DNA from: Paenibacillus sp. PCH8 | Lineage (GTDB): Bacteria > Bacillota > Bacilli > Paenibacillales > Paenibacillaceae | Assembly: GCF_002968835.1 (NCBI RefSeq) | Contig: NZ_PKQK01000003.1 | Location: forward strand, 620,001 to 684,000 | DNA length: 64,000 nucleotides | Direction of reading: 5' to 3' | Part shown: piece by piece, positions 1 through 8,995 of the stretch | Layout: each line of letters opens with the position of its first letter | How positions within the stretch are numbered: position 1 is the first letter of the stretch | Program-made: the position numbers and the translations under genes | Notes under the pieces: model-generated | The model's database searches: none | Told to the model about the DNA's origin: nothing | The model's input: the letters and a program-made list of their open reading frames with translations, nothing else

Positions 1-848
1 ATACGATCTTCGTGCATCTCGGCAACAACAGCGTTTGGACCAAGGCCTGCAACAATGGTATCATCCATAACATCCGCAGGACGGGCTACCAAGGCAATAC
101 CTGCATCCATCAACATTTTTTTGCCTTGCTCCAGTGGTGAAACATGCCAGATCGCCAACTTGGAATGATCCTCAATCAGTTCGCTAACGCCCCCAACAGC
201 AAGCACACGTCCTGCACTGATAATGGCTACCCTGTTGCAGAGAAGCTGTATCTCACTTAACAGATGACTGCTGACAAATACGGCCATACCTTCACTGGCA
301 AGTTGCTTAATAAAGACACGCAGTTCCTTAATGCCTTTCGGATCAAGTCCATTCGTCGGTTCATCCAGAATGAGCAGACGCGGACGTCCAAGCAACGCTT
401 GCGCAATACCGAGCCGTTGACGCATACCCAGTGAATATGTTCTGACTTTATCGTGAATGCGTTGATCCAGACGGACAATATCCACGACTTCCTGTATTCG
501 ATCGTTATCCACACCGGGCTGCATACGGGCAAAATGCTCCAAGTTCTCCCAACCGGTCAGATAGGTATATACCTCCGGATTCTCAACAATGGACCCTACA
601 TATTTTAAAGCACGCTCAGGGTCCCGATTCACATCATATCCGCAGACTTTAATTTTGCCCTCTGTCGGTTTGATTAGATCCACAAGCATCCGAATCGTTG
701 TTGTTTTTCCGGCACCGTTCGGGCCAAGAAATCCGAAAATTTCACCAGGTTTAACGTCAAAGGTAACGTCCTTAATAATCCATTTGCGCCCGATCCTCTT
801 CTTCAGATTCTGTACGGACAGGACGGAATCATACTGCTGCTCTGCCAT
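1..848 (-). CDS. ABC transporter ATP-binding protein (3' end outside window)
   Basis: This is the nucleotide-binding subunit of an ABC transporter, and the reading frame runs off the left edge of the window. Walker A (GPNGAGKTT) lies at residues 42-50, the signature region reads SLGMRQ, and Walker B reads LLILDEPTNGLDP, followed by a switch histidine in SSHLL. This pattern is typical of ATPases that pair with an ABC-2 type permease, as in drug, bacitracin or Nat-type exporters. A permease is therefore expected just outside the window; this is inference. The ATG lies one base after the stop of the SGNH hydrolase gene, so the two genes are probably co-transcribed. The substrate is unknown. Confidence 0.9.
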   Translation of the reverse strand, partial: MAEQQYDSVLSVQNLKKRIGRKWIIKDVTFDVKPGEIFGFLGPNGAGKTTTIRMLVDLIKPTEGKIKVCGYDVNRDPERALKYVGSIVENPEVYTYLTGWENLEHFARMQPGVDNDRIQEVVDIVRLDQRIHDKVRTYSLGMRQRLGIAQALLGRPRLLILDEPTNGLDPKGIKELRVFIKQLASEGMAVFVSSHLLSEIQLLCNRVAIISAGRVLAVGGVSELIEDHSKLAIWHVSPLEQGKKMLMDAGIALVARPADVMDDTIVAGLGPNAVVAEMHEDR

Positions 849-849
849 T

Positions 850-1719
850 TTATTTTCCACTCCTTCCTGTCGGTGTCTCTGCCTGAAATTCCTGTGCAAT
901 CCGAACTGCAATTTGCTCATAACCTAGTCCGTTGGGATGAAAATGATCGGAAGACAGATATTCTCCCAGATGATTTTCAAATAAATCAAATGTAGGCACG
1001 AGTGTCATCTTGTCCTCATTGTTCAGAGTAGCAAGGGCAGCTTCGTTCCATGCAGCAACAACAGCGTTGCCTGGTTTCTCCAGTTCCTTCACATCACCAA
1101 ATGGATTATATAACCCTATGTACGCAATCTGTGCATCGGGATTGATCTCTTTCACTTTCTTCAGGATCTCTTGAAGGCGTTTTGACGTTTCCGGCAAAGC
1201 TGCTGCCAATTGCTCCGCTGTTGGCGGATCTTCTCCTTGCAAAACCTGTCCTCCCTGGAACAGATCATTGGCGCCAATCGAGAGCAAAATAAAATTGGAC
1301 TGCTGAAGTACGTAACGCACACCTTGCTCATCCAGTTTTTCCAATAATGCATCTGTTCTAAGACCGTTAACCCCCAGATTATTAAGAACCTGAACGTCAT
1401 ATCCTTCTTCTTTGAGCAGATTTCCTGCACGTCTCACGAAGCCAAGTCCTTCGTCATCCCCCGTACCTCTTGCCAGGGAATCGCCGATGACTGCCATCCG
1501 AATCTTGCCATCCTCTACTACAGCCGTTTTCCCCTCGTTTTCCTTAGGTATTGCGGTAGTCTCCTGGCCTGTAGTTAACGCGGAATCTCCCTTAGGGAAA
1601 ATTACGTCTTTAATAGCGTATCCGAAACCAAACAAGAGCAGAAGTGTTGCCAAAATGGATACTGTACTGACGGTTCTCCAGATCCATGGTGCTGAATCGA
1701 GGTTCTTTTTCTTGTTCAT
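850..1719 (-). CDS. membrane-anchored SGNH/GDSL-family hydrolase
   Basis: This 289-residue protein has a short basic N-terminus, one membrane segment (about residues 14-36) and an extracytoplasmic SGNH esterase domain. Block I has the catalytic serine in GDSLARG (about residue 81), SIGANDLF is the block III Gly/Asn motif, and DHFHP near the C-terminus carries the Asp-His pair. Family members cleave ester bonds in lipids or in acylated cell-wall polymers; the substrate here is not evident. A GGAG ribosome site lies 9 bases before the ATG. The gene precedes and almost touches the ABC ATPase gene, suggesting one transcript linking the hydrolase to an exporter. Confidence 0.85.
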   Translation of the reverse strand: MNKKKNLDSAPWIWRTVSTVSILATLLLLFGFGYAIKDVIFPKGDSALTTGQETTAIPKENEGKTAVVEDGKIRMAVIGDSLARGTGDDEGLGFVRRAGNLLKEEGYDVQVLNNLGVNGLRTDALLEKLDEQGVRYVLQQSNFILLSIGANDLFQGGQVLQGEDPPTAEQLAAALPETSKRLQEILKKVKEINPDAQIAYIGLYNPFGDVKELEKPGNAVVAAWNEAALATLNNEDKMTLVPTFDLFENHLGEYLSSDHFHPNGLGYEQIAVRIAQEFQAETPTGRSGK

Positions 1720-1885
1720 TCATCACATCTCCGCTCGTATACACCGATCCTGGTGCTTCAAATTTAATCTAATCGTTTTACATTAAGATGACGTTTTCCT
1801 AAATAACATAAGTGTTCTGTCGTTAATTTGCAAATTTTGCCGCTGTATTCGTGGAATTCATTTTCCATATGTCATTTTACGGAAA

Positions 1886-1933
1886 AAAGGTTATACCATA
1901 CACAGTTCTCAACTGTGTTGGCATAACCCTTTG
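1886..1933 (-). terminator. Rho-independent terminator of the CAP-domain gene
   Basis: A long stem with arms around ACACAGTT and AACTGTGT, extended outward by GGTTAT/ATAACC with small bulges, is followed on the minus strand by a run of six T. It lies about 35 bases after the stop of the CAP-domain gene. The rest of the 1720-1968 gap shows no gene. Confidence 0.75.
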
Positions 1934-1968
1934 GGTAAACAAATGCAAATCTTCTTCATTATAAAAGC

Positions 1969-2745
1969 TTATTGACCGATGAACTCTTGTGCCCAATATC
2001 CGTTGTAGTAGCCTACACCGATTTTGGTGAAGTTTTTGCCCAGGATATTAGCACGGTGACCTTCACTATTCATCCAGGCGGTAACGACTTCCTGAGGTGT
2101 TTTTTGTCCTTTGGCAATGTTCTCACCTGCATAGCTGTAAGTTACTCCGAATTGTTTCATCATATCAAATGGAGAACCATACGTTGGTGACTGGTGATCA
2201 AAATAATTGTTGTTGCTCATATCTTTTACTTTGGCTACAGCCACTTTGTCCAGAAGAGCATCGGAAGCCAGTGCGCCCAGACCTGCTTTTGCACGTTCTG
2301 CATTGACCAGTTTGACAACTTGAGCTGCGAAATCTGATTGCGTGCTTTCAGTTCCAGTGTTACTTGGTTTGCCACTATTACCCGTGCTGCCAGTATTCGA
2401 AGGATCTTTGGCTGGTGTTGTTGCCGGTTTCTCTTCTTGCGTTGGTTGCGCTGGTTTGGTTGGTTGCACAGGCTTTGTTGTTGGTTGAGCAGGTTTCACT
2501 GGTTGAGTCGGTTGTACTGCTGGTTTCTCAGCAGTTTGCTCCTCAGCTACTGTATATCCATTCTGCTTCAGCCACTGTTCAATATAAGCTTTCAGGCTAT
2601 CTGTACTCGTAATCTTGTACGTCGTTGTAGACTTATATGTTGAATCTGCAGCAGACGCAGAGGCAGGGAGCATAACCCCTACAGCCAGTACCGCTGTCAA
2701 ACTGCTCGTTACGACGATTTTCATCCAATTCTTCTTCAAATTCAT
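1969..2745 (-). CDS. secreted CAP-domain (SCP/YkwD-like) protein
   Basis: This 258-residue exported protein starts with a signal peptide ending near ASASAAD (about residue 33). A Pro/Thr/Gln/Lys-rich linker with repeated QPTKPAQ-like units follows (about residues 77-120). The C-terminal CAP domain covers about residues 140-256. The CAP signature His and Glu residues are visible in DHQS, GENIA, EGHRANIL and the terminal AQEF. This matches the YkwD-like group common in spore-formers; the biochemical activity of bacterial CAP proteins is largely unknown. The linker suggests a wall-spanning tether. A GAGGAG site precedes the ATG by 5 bases. The gene is monocistronic, with its own terminator. Confidence 0.9.
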   Translation of the reverse strand: MNLKKNWMKIVVTSSLTAVLAVGVMLPASASAADSTYKSTTTYKITSTDSLKAYIEQWLKQNGYTVAEEQTAEKPAVQPTQPVKPAQPTTKPVQPTKPAQPTQEEKPATTPAKDPSNTGSTGNSGKPSNTGTESTQSDFAAQVVKLVNAERAKAGLGALASDALLDKVAVAKVKDMSNNNYFDHQSPTYGSPFDMMKQFGVTYSYAGENIAKGQKTPQEVVTAWMNSEGHRANILGKNFTKIGVGYYNGYWAQEFIGQ

Positions 2746-2908
2746 TTCATCTCCTCAAGATTAATTATTACAACTTTGTAATGAATACTCTAGCAGTATA
2801 TCAATTCAAAAGGAGATTGTGAACCCGTAAAATATGGAAAAGTAACTTTTTTGTCATTTTAAAAACACTTCAAGTACGTCTTCTCTACTCACCAAAAGAC
2901 AGAAAAAA

Positions 2909-2940
2909 GGCACTCGGACGATTATTACTCGCCGAATGCC
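2909..2940 (-). terminator. Rho-independent terminator after the GNAT gene
   Basis: The minus strand reads GGCATTCGG, a loop, then CCGAGTGCC followed by a T run, 13 bases after the acetyltransferase stop. It ends the purT-GNAT transcript. Confidence 0.75.
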
Positions 2941-2952
2941 ACTTCATCTATA

Positions 2953-3411
2953 CTATAGAAGAACTTTACTGAAACGATAGCCTCTCTTTTGGAAACCAAT
3001 GTGTTCATAGAAGGCGTAGGTTGTTGAAGTCACTTCACGGTTTGCACCGGTGACAAACAGTTGTTTACCACCTTGCTGTCTACCCCAATCTTCGGCACGA
3101 GCCATCAGACGTCGGCCAATCCCACCACCACGATGTTCCTGACCTACGATCAGGGAAGTGATTTGTGCGGCAGGTTCCGGATAGGCATGATTTTGCACAC
3201 ATTGCAAGCCAATCACACCAATAATTTGTTCATCCACTTCGGCAACAAGCATGCATGCGTTTGGATTGGTCTCCAAACATTCAATGCGTTCTTTCATGAC
3301 ATTGGCTGTTGTCGGATAGTTGACCTCACGCATCAGTCCCGTTACCGCTTCAGCATCTCGCAGTTCACACTCTCGGATCATCAGTACAGGGGCCTCAACA
3401 TTATTGGACAT
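2953..3411 (-). CDS. GNAT family N-acetyltransferase
   Basis: This 152-residue single-domain GNAT protein has the acetyl-CoA pyrophosphate-binding loop EHRGGGIGRRLM (motif A, Q/RxxGxG/A) at about residues 93-104. The C-terminal Tyr-rich segment (TTYAFYEHIGF) is typical of GNAT motif B. The acceptor substrate cannot be told from sequence. It overlaps the 3' end of purT by 11 bases and has a GGAGGT site inside purT, so it is translated from the same mRNA as the purine gene. A metabolic link to purT is possible but unproven. Confidence 0.85.
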   Translation of the reverse strand: MSNNVEAPVLMIRECELRDAEAVTGLMREVNYPTTANVMKERIECLETNPNACMLVAEVDEQIIGVIGLQCVQNHAYPEPAAQITSLIVGQEHRGGGIGRRLMARAEDWGRQQGGKQLFVTGANREVTSTTYAFYEHIGFQKRGYRFSKVLL

Positions 3412-4588
3412 GATTTACCTCCACTTTCAGCATATTAGCGGCTTGCACCGCTGTTTTACGAGCTTCTTCCACATCTTGGCCAGCACTAAGCGCTACAGCC
3501 ATACGGCGTCCTACTTTGGTCTCAGGTTTGCCAAATACACGAACCTGAGTACGAGGAAGAGCCAGTGCTTCTTCAATCCCGCCTACAGTAAAGTCAGATG
3601 TTTCATCATTAGCCTTCAGCGTTGCTGAAGCTCCCGGTGTCAACAGATGTACATCTGTGACCGGAAAACCAAGAATTGCACGTACATGCAGCGCAAACTC
3701 GGAACTGTCTTGCGTCACCATTGTAACCATACCTGTATCATGTGGACGAGGAGATACCTCGCTGAACACAACACCATCCGGGGTCAGGAACAACTCCACT
3801 CCGAACAGTCCATAACCGCCAAGTTCATCTGTGACGGATTTGGCGATATGACAGGCCTGCTCCCATTGCTCAGGAGTCATTGCATGAGGCTGCCAGGATT
3901 CGACATAATCCCCATCCTTCTGAATATGGCCAATCGGAGGACAAAAAATGGTGCCTGATATAGATCTAACGGTGAGTAATGTAATCTCACTGTCAAATTG
4001 CACAAAGCTCTCCACAATGACACGAGCGGATTTGCCACGAGCCCCCGAAAGAGCAATGTTCCAGCAATCCTTCACGTCACCCGGTGTTCGGCATACACTC
4101 TGCCCTTTACCGGAAGAACTCATCAAGGGTTTAATGACACAAGGTGTGCCAAGCTCACGTACGGCTTCCTGAAGTTGTTCCAGGTTGTCCGCAAAAAGGT
4201 AGGCTGCTGTCGGAAGTTTCAATTGTTCGGCTGCAAGACGACGTATGCCTTCGCGATCCATCGTTAGACGTGCAGCTCGGGCAGTAGGTACTACGCAAAA
4301 TCCCTCTTCCTCTAGCTCCAGTAAAGCTTCTGTTGCAATAGCTTCAATCTCAGGTACGATGTAATGAGGTTTTTCTTTACGGATCAATTGTTTCAAAGCT
4401 TCCGCATCCAGCATGTCGATGCAGTATGACCGATGAGCAACCTGCATAGCAGGCGCATTGTCGTAACGATCTACAGCAATCGTTTCAACTCCGAGTCGTT
4501 GGGCCTCAATAACGACCTCTTTTCCCAATTCCCCGCTGCCCAGAAGCAGCATTTTTTTGGCTTGAGCCGTAAAAGGAGCACCCCACAT
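3401..4588 (-). CDS. purT: formate-dependent phosphoribosylglycinamide formyltransferase (GAR transformylase 2)
   Basis: PurT makes formyl-GAR from GAR, formate and ATP, the folate-independent version of the third step of purine synthesis in the cytoplasm. The 395-residue length is normal. The N-terminal nucleotide-binding fold starts LLLGSGELGKEV, the central ATP-grasp region includes CVIKPLMSSSGKGQS, and the metal-binding ATP-grasp part has GVELF and FSEVSPRPHDTGMVT. The ATG is preceded by GGAGG at 12 bases. The gene stands alone with the GNAT gene, not in a pur operon. No PurR box or purine riboswitch was recognised in the 251-base upstream gap. Confidence 0.95.
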   Translation of the reverse strand: MWGAPFTAQAKKMLLLGSGELGKEVVIEAQRLGVETIAVDRYDNAPAMQVAHRSYCIDMLDAEALKQLIRKEKPHYIVPEIEAIATEALLELEEEGFCVVPTARAARLTMDREGIRRLAAEQLKLPTAAYLFADNLEQLQEAVRELGTPCVIKPLMSSSGKGQSVCRTPGDVKDCWNIALSGARGKSARVIVESFVQFDSEITLLTVRSISGTIFCPPIGHIQKDGDYVESWQPHAMTPEQWEQACHIAKSVTDELGGYGLFGVELFLTPDGVVFSEVSPRPHDTGMVTMVTQDSSEFALHVRAILGFPVTDVHLLTPGASATLKANDETSDFTVGGIEEALALPRTQVRVFGKPETKVGRRMAVALSAGQDVEEARKTAVQAANMLKVEVNHVQ

Positions 4589-4823
4589 GTTCTTTCCAAT
4601 CCTCCAAAGAGAAATCTTCTATATCTATCTCTCTATTTTCGGGGTTTTGGTTAAAGAATGCAAGAGTGCTCCCTATTTTTCTTGTGAATTTTACAAGATT
4701 TTTTGTGTTTTTTCGATCAAATTTTACAATTATCGCTTACAGATTCGTCAACCTTTCCATTCTTCCCAGAAATAAGGATATGTTGAAACAGCAGATTTTA
4801 ATATTCCAGTGAACATGAATCAG

Positions 4824-4868
4824 CAAACAAACCCCAAGTTTAGAACCTTGGGATTTGTTTGTTTTTTT
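4824..4868 (+). terminator. strong hairpin with plus-strand T tract, overlapping the 3' end of the reductase gene
   Basis: A 15-base near-perfect stem (CAAACAAACCCCAAG with CTTGGGATTTGTTTG, 8-base loop) is followed on the plus strand by seven T. On the minus strand it overlaps the stop of the reductase gene and could end that transcript, but the T tract there is poor. The better orientation is plus, where no protein gene precedes it. Confidence 0.6.
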
Positions 4869-5862
4869 CTCTGAAAATTTCATTATGGGAGGAGACGTAC
4901 GCCATCATGGGAGCATTTGGAGTCAAGTATTTTTTCGCACTATTTACAGCTAAAATCGCATCGTTGAAGGCTCCGGCAATAAGTCTGACTTTGCTATCGT
5001 GAGTTGCACAATCCCCTGCAGCAAAAATACCTTGGAGGTTCGTCTGCGCATGTTGGCTCATTAGAACCATTCCGTCATCCATAGTCAGTCCACAACTGGC
5101 AAGGTTACTCAAATTGCTTTTATACCCATGACTAACTACGACTTCATCCACATCTAACAATACATTGTCCTGACTCTCCATATGCGTAATTACAACCTGA
5201 TGGATACGTTCACCATGATTATGAAGCCGTGTGATGCTATATGGAGTTCTGACATCCGTTACATTGTTCATCTCGCTAACATTGCGTTCCATTGCACGAA
5301 ACTCATTTTTTCGGTGGACGACCACTACGCTCCGTGCAAGTTTAGCAAGTTCAATTGCCCAGTCTACAGCACTGTTGCCTCCACCTGAAATGAGTACGCG
5401 CTTCCCGGAAAAATGTTCTGGATTTTGCACGGTGTAATGAAGATTCACATGCTCATATTGAATCGGCTCCTGAAGCTCCAATTTCTGAATTTCTGCGATA
5501 CCACGGCCTACTGCGACAATGATTGTACGCGTATAGTGTATGTCGCCTTCAGCAGTATACAGAGCCAAAATCTCGTTGTCCAGTCGAGCGAACCGATCTA
5601 CTTTGCAATTCAATTCAACCGTTGGATTAAAGGTATTCGCCTGCTGAACCAGATACTCAATCAACTTTGAACACTTCATTGGTGGCAGGCCACCCACATC
5701 CCAAATGGTTTTTTCGGAATAGGTATGCAGAAAACCACCAAGTTGGTCTTTGCCTTCAATGATCTTAACTCTCATATCACGCATCCCGGCATAAAATGCC
5801 GCATATAATCCGGCCGGTCCGCCTCCGATGATGGTCAAGTCATAGATATCTTCCTTATTCAT
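4840..5862 (-). CDS. ferredoxin/flavodoxin-NADP+ reductase (YumC/thioredoxin-reductase-like type)
   Basis: This flavoprotein of about 340 residues has an N-terminal FAD-binding GGGPAGLYAAF motif, a central NAD(P)-binding GGGNSAVDWA motif and a C-terminal FAD contact GIFAAGDCA. It lacks the CxxC pair of thioredoxin reductases, which places it with the YumC-type ferredoxin-NADP+ reductases that move electrons between NADPH and ferredoxin or flavodoxin. ATG at 5862 is preferred over an upstream in-frame GTG (5871), because AGGA lies 10 bases before the ATG. It lies just downstream of a Fur-box-controlled siderophore-binding gene in the same direction, so a role in reductive iron release is plausible but inferred. 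Confidence 0.85.
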   Translation of the reverse strand: MNKEDIYDLTIIGGGPAGLYAAFYAGMRDMRVKIIEGKDQLGGFLHTYSEKTIWDVGGLPPMKCSKLIEYLVQQANTFNPTVELNCKVDRFARLDNEILALYTAEGDIHYTRTIIVAVGRGIAEIQKLELQEPIQYEHVNLHYTVQNPEHFSGKRVLISGGGNSAVDWAIELAKLARSVVVVHRKNEFRAMERNVSEMNNVTDVRTPYSITRLHNHGERIHQVVITHMESQDNVLLDVDEVVVSHGYKSNLSNLASCGLTMDDGMVLMSQHAQTNLQGIFAAGDCATHDSKVRLIAGAFNDAILAVNSAKKYLTPNAPMMAYVSSHNEIFREKNKQIPRF

Positions 5863-5924
5863 TTTGGACACATCCTGTTATTTAGTAGTGAATTTAGAGA
5901 TATGTGTAACATGCACCGTTTGCC

Positions 5925-6932
5925 TTATTTATTTTTCTCTTCAAAAACAGCTACAATGTCATCAATAACATACTCGTCAGCCAGTGGAGACATCCCCAGA
6001 TTGAGCCATTCCTTACCACCAACCATGTACACATGATCATTTTTGACTGCTTTCAGATTTTTCCATAGTGAAGTTGCCAACATCTCTTCGAATTTCTTCT
6101 TAATTTCAGGATTCTTATCGTCATCCAGTTGAACGATCAAGTGATCTGCATCGTATTCAGGCAATACTTCCATGGATACGGACATGGCAACTTGATCTTT
6201 CGGGAAATTCGGGAGTGGATTCATACCGAGACGCTTGTGCACGAAGTTTCCACGGTCAAGGTTCTCCCCGTGAAGGACGATTTCTTTTTCCATGACTCGA
6301 ATATAGAGAACTGTTTCTTCTCCGATCATCTCGTTTAATTTGTCGGCTGCAACTTTTTCCTTCGCTACCAAATCTTCAATAACCTTTTCTGCCTGTTCTT
6401 CTCTGTCCAGAACTTTGGCAATATCACGCAATTCGTCCCGCCAATCATCACGTTGTGGAAGAAGTACAGTGGGTGCAATCAGAGAAAGCTGATCATAATC
6501 CTTTTCGGACCACCAGTCAGGAGCTATAATCAAATCAGGCATTGTCTCCATAACCGCTTCAAAATTCGGCGTTCGTGCGATGCCCATTTTCATGGTATTC
6601 GCGAATGGCTCTTCCAAATAAGAAGGATGATCCTCGTGATAGTTCTGCACAGCAACAGGTACGATGCCAAGTGCATACAAAAACTCCGGATATACAAGGG
6701 ACAGACCCACTACTCTTTGTGGTTCAACCGGGATTTCAATGTCTCCCATCTTGGTAGTCACTTTTTTTACCTGACTTGTTTCTGTTGTTTCTGTTGTTTC
6801 TGTTGTGGATGTATTGGCAGAACCAGTCTTTTGACCTTCGCTCGTAGCCTCATCTTGCCCCCCTGCACCACAAGCCGAAATAATGAGCACCAACATCATG
6901 GTGCATAGTACCGTTAACCATCTGAATCTCAT
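5925..6932 (-). CDS. iron-siderophore ABC transporter substrate-binding lipoprotein
   Basis: This 335-residue lipoprotein has its lipid-attachment Cys at residue 21 (LIISAC), then a Thr/Ser/Glu-rich linker and a helical-backbone binding protein fold of the FhuD/FepB family. VKKVTTKMGDIEIPVEPQRVV opens the domain and is typical of this family. It captures ferric siderophores outside the membrane for an FhuBG/FeuBC-type permease. No permease or ATPase gene is adjacent, so it must share a transporter encoded elsewhere. A Fur box sits 48-66 bases upstream of the start. The neighbouring AraC-binding-protein fusion is likely its regulator. Confidence 0.9.
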   Translation of the reverse strand: MRFRWLTVLCTMMLVLIISACGAGGQDEATSEGQKTGSANTSTTETTETTETSQVKKVTTKMGDIEIPVEPQRVVGLSLVYPEFLYALGIVPVAVQNYHEDHPSYLEEPFANTMKMGIARTPNFEAVMETMPDLIIAPDWWSEKDYDQLSLIAPTVLLPQRDDWRDELRDIAKVLDREEQAEKVIEDLVAKEKVAADKLNEMIGEETVLYIRVMEKEIVLHGENLDRGNFVHKRLGMNPLPNFPKDQVAMSVSMEVLPEYDADHLIVQLDDDKNPEIKKKFEEMLATSLWKNLKAVKNDHVYMVGGKEWLNLGMSPLADEYVIDDIVAVFEEKNK

Positions 6933-6979
6933 TCTTTATGTACCCCCTATATGGCATTTAGTTATGACAACGTCTAATT

Positions 6980-6998
6980 AATAATAATTATCATTATC
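6980..6998 (-). promoter_or_regulatory. Fur box upstream of the siderophore-binding lipoprotein gene
   Basis: A 19-base site matching the Fur consensus GATAATGATAATCATTATC at 16 of 19 positions by eye. It lies in the promoter region of the lipoprotein gene at 5925-6932. Repression by Fe-Fur under iron sufficiency is expected. Confidence 0.75.
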
Positions 6999-7063
6999 AT
7001 TTGATATAGGAGTAAGTATATTAAAATATGTTCAGGTATGATATTGACTATTCAGACTTTTTG

Positions 7064-8703
7064 CTATGGACGATCTTGCCATAACTTTAACATCTCATCC
7101 AGCATAAGCTCATGTGTAAACGCCGTATAGTCGAGCAGGACGCTTGACATAAGAATATCCATTCGGCCATTTTGTACCGCTAACAACTCATTCCAGTCTT
7201 CGGACTTTCGTACAGCAGACCAAGTCTGTTTCGATATCTCATCCTCACCTACGATGAGCAATATTCTTTCAAAATCCAGAGATGAAAGCTCCTTAATGGC
7301 CACTGTGCCGCTATCCCAAAAAGTCTCAATTCCTTCTGGACCCTCCATCTGCATATCAACGTAAAAAACGGAAGCAATGCTCCTTGGCCCTAACATCTGT
7401 AACTCTTCACCATAAACTTTCAGTACAATTAACCTGTCTTGTCGGATGATATCCGCAAGCTGATTTTTCACGATCTTTGCCTTCTCTTCATATCTTTGAA
7501 GCCACACCTCTGCAATCTCCGATCTGTTCAAAAAGCTTGCAACATATCTCAGATGTTCCCTCCAATCCCTTTTCTCCACGGGATGTTACATACGGGTGCG
7601 ATGCAATCAAGTTGACTATGCAAAGCCTCAGACTCCGTGCCGACGGTAATAATATAATCCGGTTTAACCAGACGAAGCTCTTCGAGCAAGATGGGCTCTA
7701 CCTCGGCTAGCGGAATTACTTTGTCAGTTTCATACTTGCGTCTATAATAATACGTCCACGGATGACTTGCCCGCGCGGCACAGGGAATGATCTGTAATGC
7801 AAGCAGTGTACCAATGCTCAAAGAGTCAACCGCAGCAATTTTTTGTTTGCTATTACGTATGAACGCTGCTGGTGGAATGCCAGAGATCTGCCTGAATTTA
7901 CGCCGGAAATACGTTTCATCCTGGTAACCCACGTACGAAGCAACATCCTTGAGTCGATGACTGTGATCATTTCTCATCAAGATCTGGGCTTGTTTAATTC
8001 GATAAAAAGTTAAATAGTCCACTGGACTGTACCCATATCTTTTTTTGAATAAGCGCATGAAATGTCTGGGGCTCATTTGTGCAACGTTTGCCAATTGCTC
8101 TATGTTTAATCTCTTCGCGTAATTCTGCTCCAAAAAGACTTTCACATGTTCAATCGGGGAGGCAAGTTCTGTCTCTTCTACACTGGCTCCATCATAAAAC
8201 ATCGTATACAACAGTTCCTGAAAACGAATCTGACCATAGTACCGTTGCAAGCCATCCTTCATGTGTATGTGGTGGTAAATCATCTGACAAATTACGCCCA
8301 CAGCAACGGGTGAAGCTGAGATAACCTCGCCATTAACATCATTACGCAGAAGTTGCTTCATAACCTCAAGGGTTGTTCGTCCCTCCTGTTCCAATGCATA
8401 CATTACATCAAAACTCATGTGATACACGCCTCGCTCATCTAATGAATGAACAGCCGCTTCAACCAACTGCCCCGGGAGGCATATATACAGTCCGCCCGCC
8501 TTCAATTCGATAAAACTCCCATCAATCTTTAACCAGCCTTGACCACTGGCCACAAATAATAACATGTATGTTTCAATGAAGTGTTTTCTTAAAAGCCACT
8601 CCGTTGCATGTTTACTCGTATGGTTCACATCGTTAAGTCTAAAGTTCATATGGTCCAGGTGATCGAAATGCTCTGATCTTATTTCGTTATTGTCCATCTG
8701 CAT
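7064..8703 (-). pseudogene. AraC-family regulator fused to a siderophore-binding domain (Btr-like), frameshifted
   Basis: The product would be about 546 residues, close to the intact 540-residue paralogue at 35187-36809. An N-terminal sensing domain is followed by an AraC double helix-turn-helix (LAN-VAQMSPRHFMRLFKK and DVASYVGYQDETYFRRKF). A C-terminal siderophore-binding domain should follow. In B. subtilis, Btr of this architecture activates bacillibactin uptake when it binds the ferric siderophore. The first frame ends at 7549, and the rest continues from about 7579 in another frame. Restoring one A in the A4 run at 7570-7573 (minus-strand A) joins them. ATG 8703 has GGAGG 7 bases upstream. 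The break may be a sequencing error. Confidence 0.8.
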
Positions 8704-8859
8704 TGATCTTCCTCCAACAGTCGTGATCGTAATCATCTTGCTTACGTTTAAGAATATAACATACCACATATCTATCTCCCGAACCTGATGAGGGAAAAGA
8801 AAGAGTGCATGTGTATGTACTAAAATAAGTTTTGCTTATCAAGCTGATAGTAAAGTAAA

Positions 8860-8942
8860 AACTCCGGCTATTCTTTATGCCTGTCTTCAATGAATAATAC
8901 GTACTTATTCTTGAAGGACCAGGCTAAAGAACGCCAGAGTGT
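8860..8942 (-). terminator. long imperfect hairpin, likely terminator of the ABC exporter operon
   Basis: The arms at about 8861-8901 and 8902-8942 pair along some 40 bases with small bulges (ACTCCGGC..TTCTTT..GCCTG against CAGGC..AAAGAA..GCCAGAGT). The minus strand continues with five T and then ACTTT, so it can act as a terminator 54 bases after the exporter operon. It is unusually long for a simple terminator. The rest of the 8704-8995 gap shows no gene. Confidence 0.5.
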
Positions 8943-8995
8943 TATACGTTCATATCATATACTATCAGACGCTTCACAGGCGTCCAAAGGCTTCA

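Noticed and set aside
4587..4775. A 62-codon plus-strand frame in the gap between purT and the reductase gene
   Set aside because: It is AT-driven, overlaps the purT promoter region and has no ribosome site.
7549..7579. Programmed -1 frameshifting to join the two parts of the AraC fusion
   Set aside because: The site is a poor slippery sequence, no downstream stimulatory structure was seen, and the paralogue is encoded in one frame.
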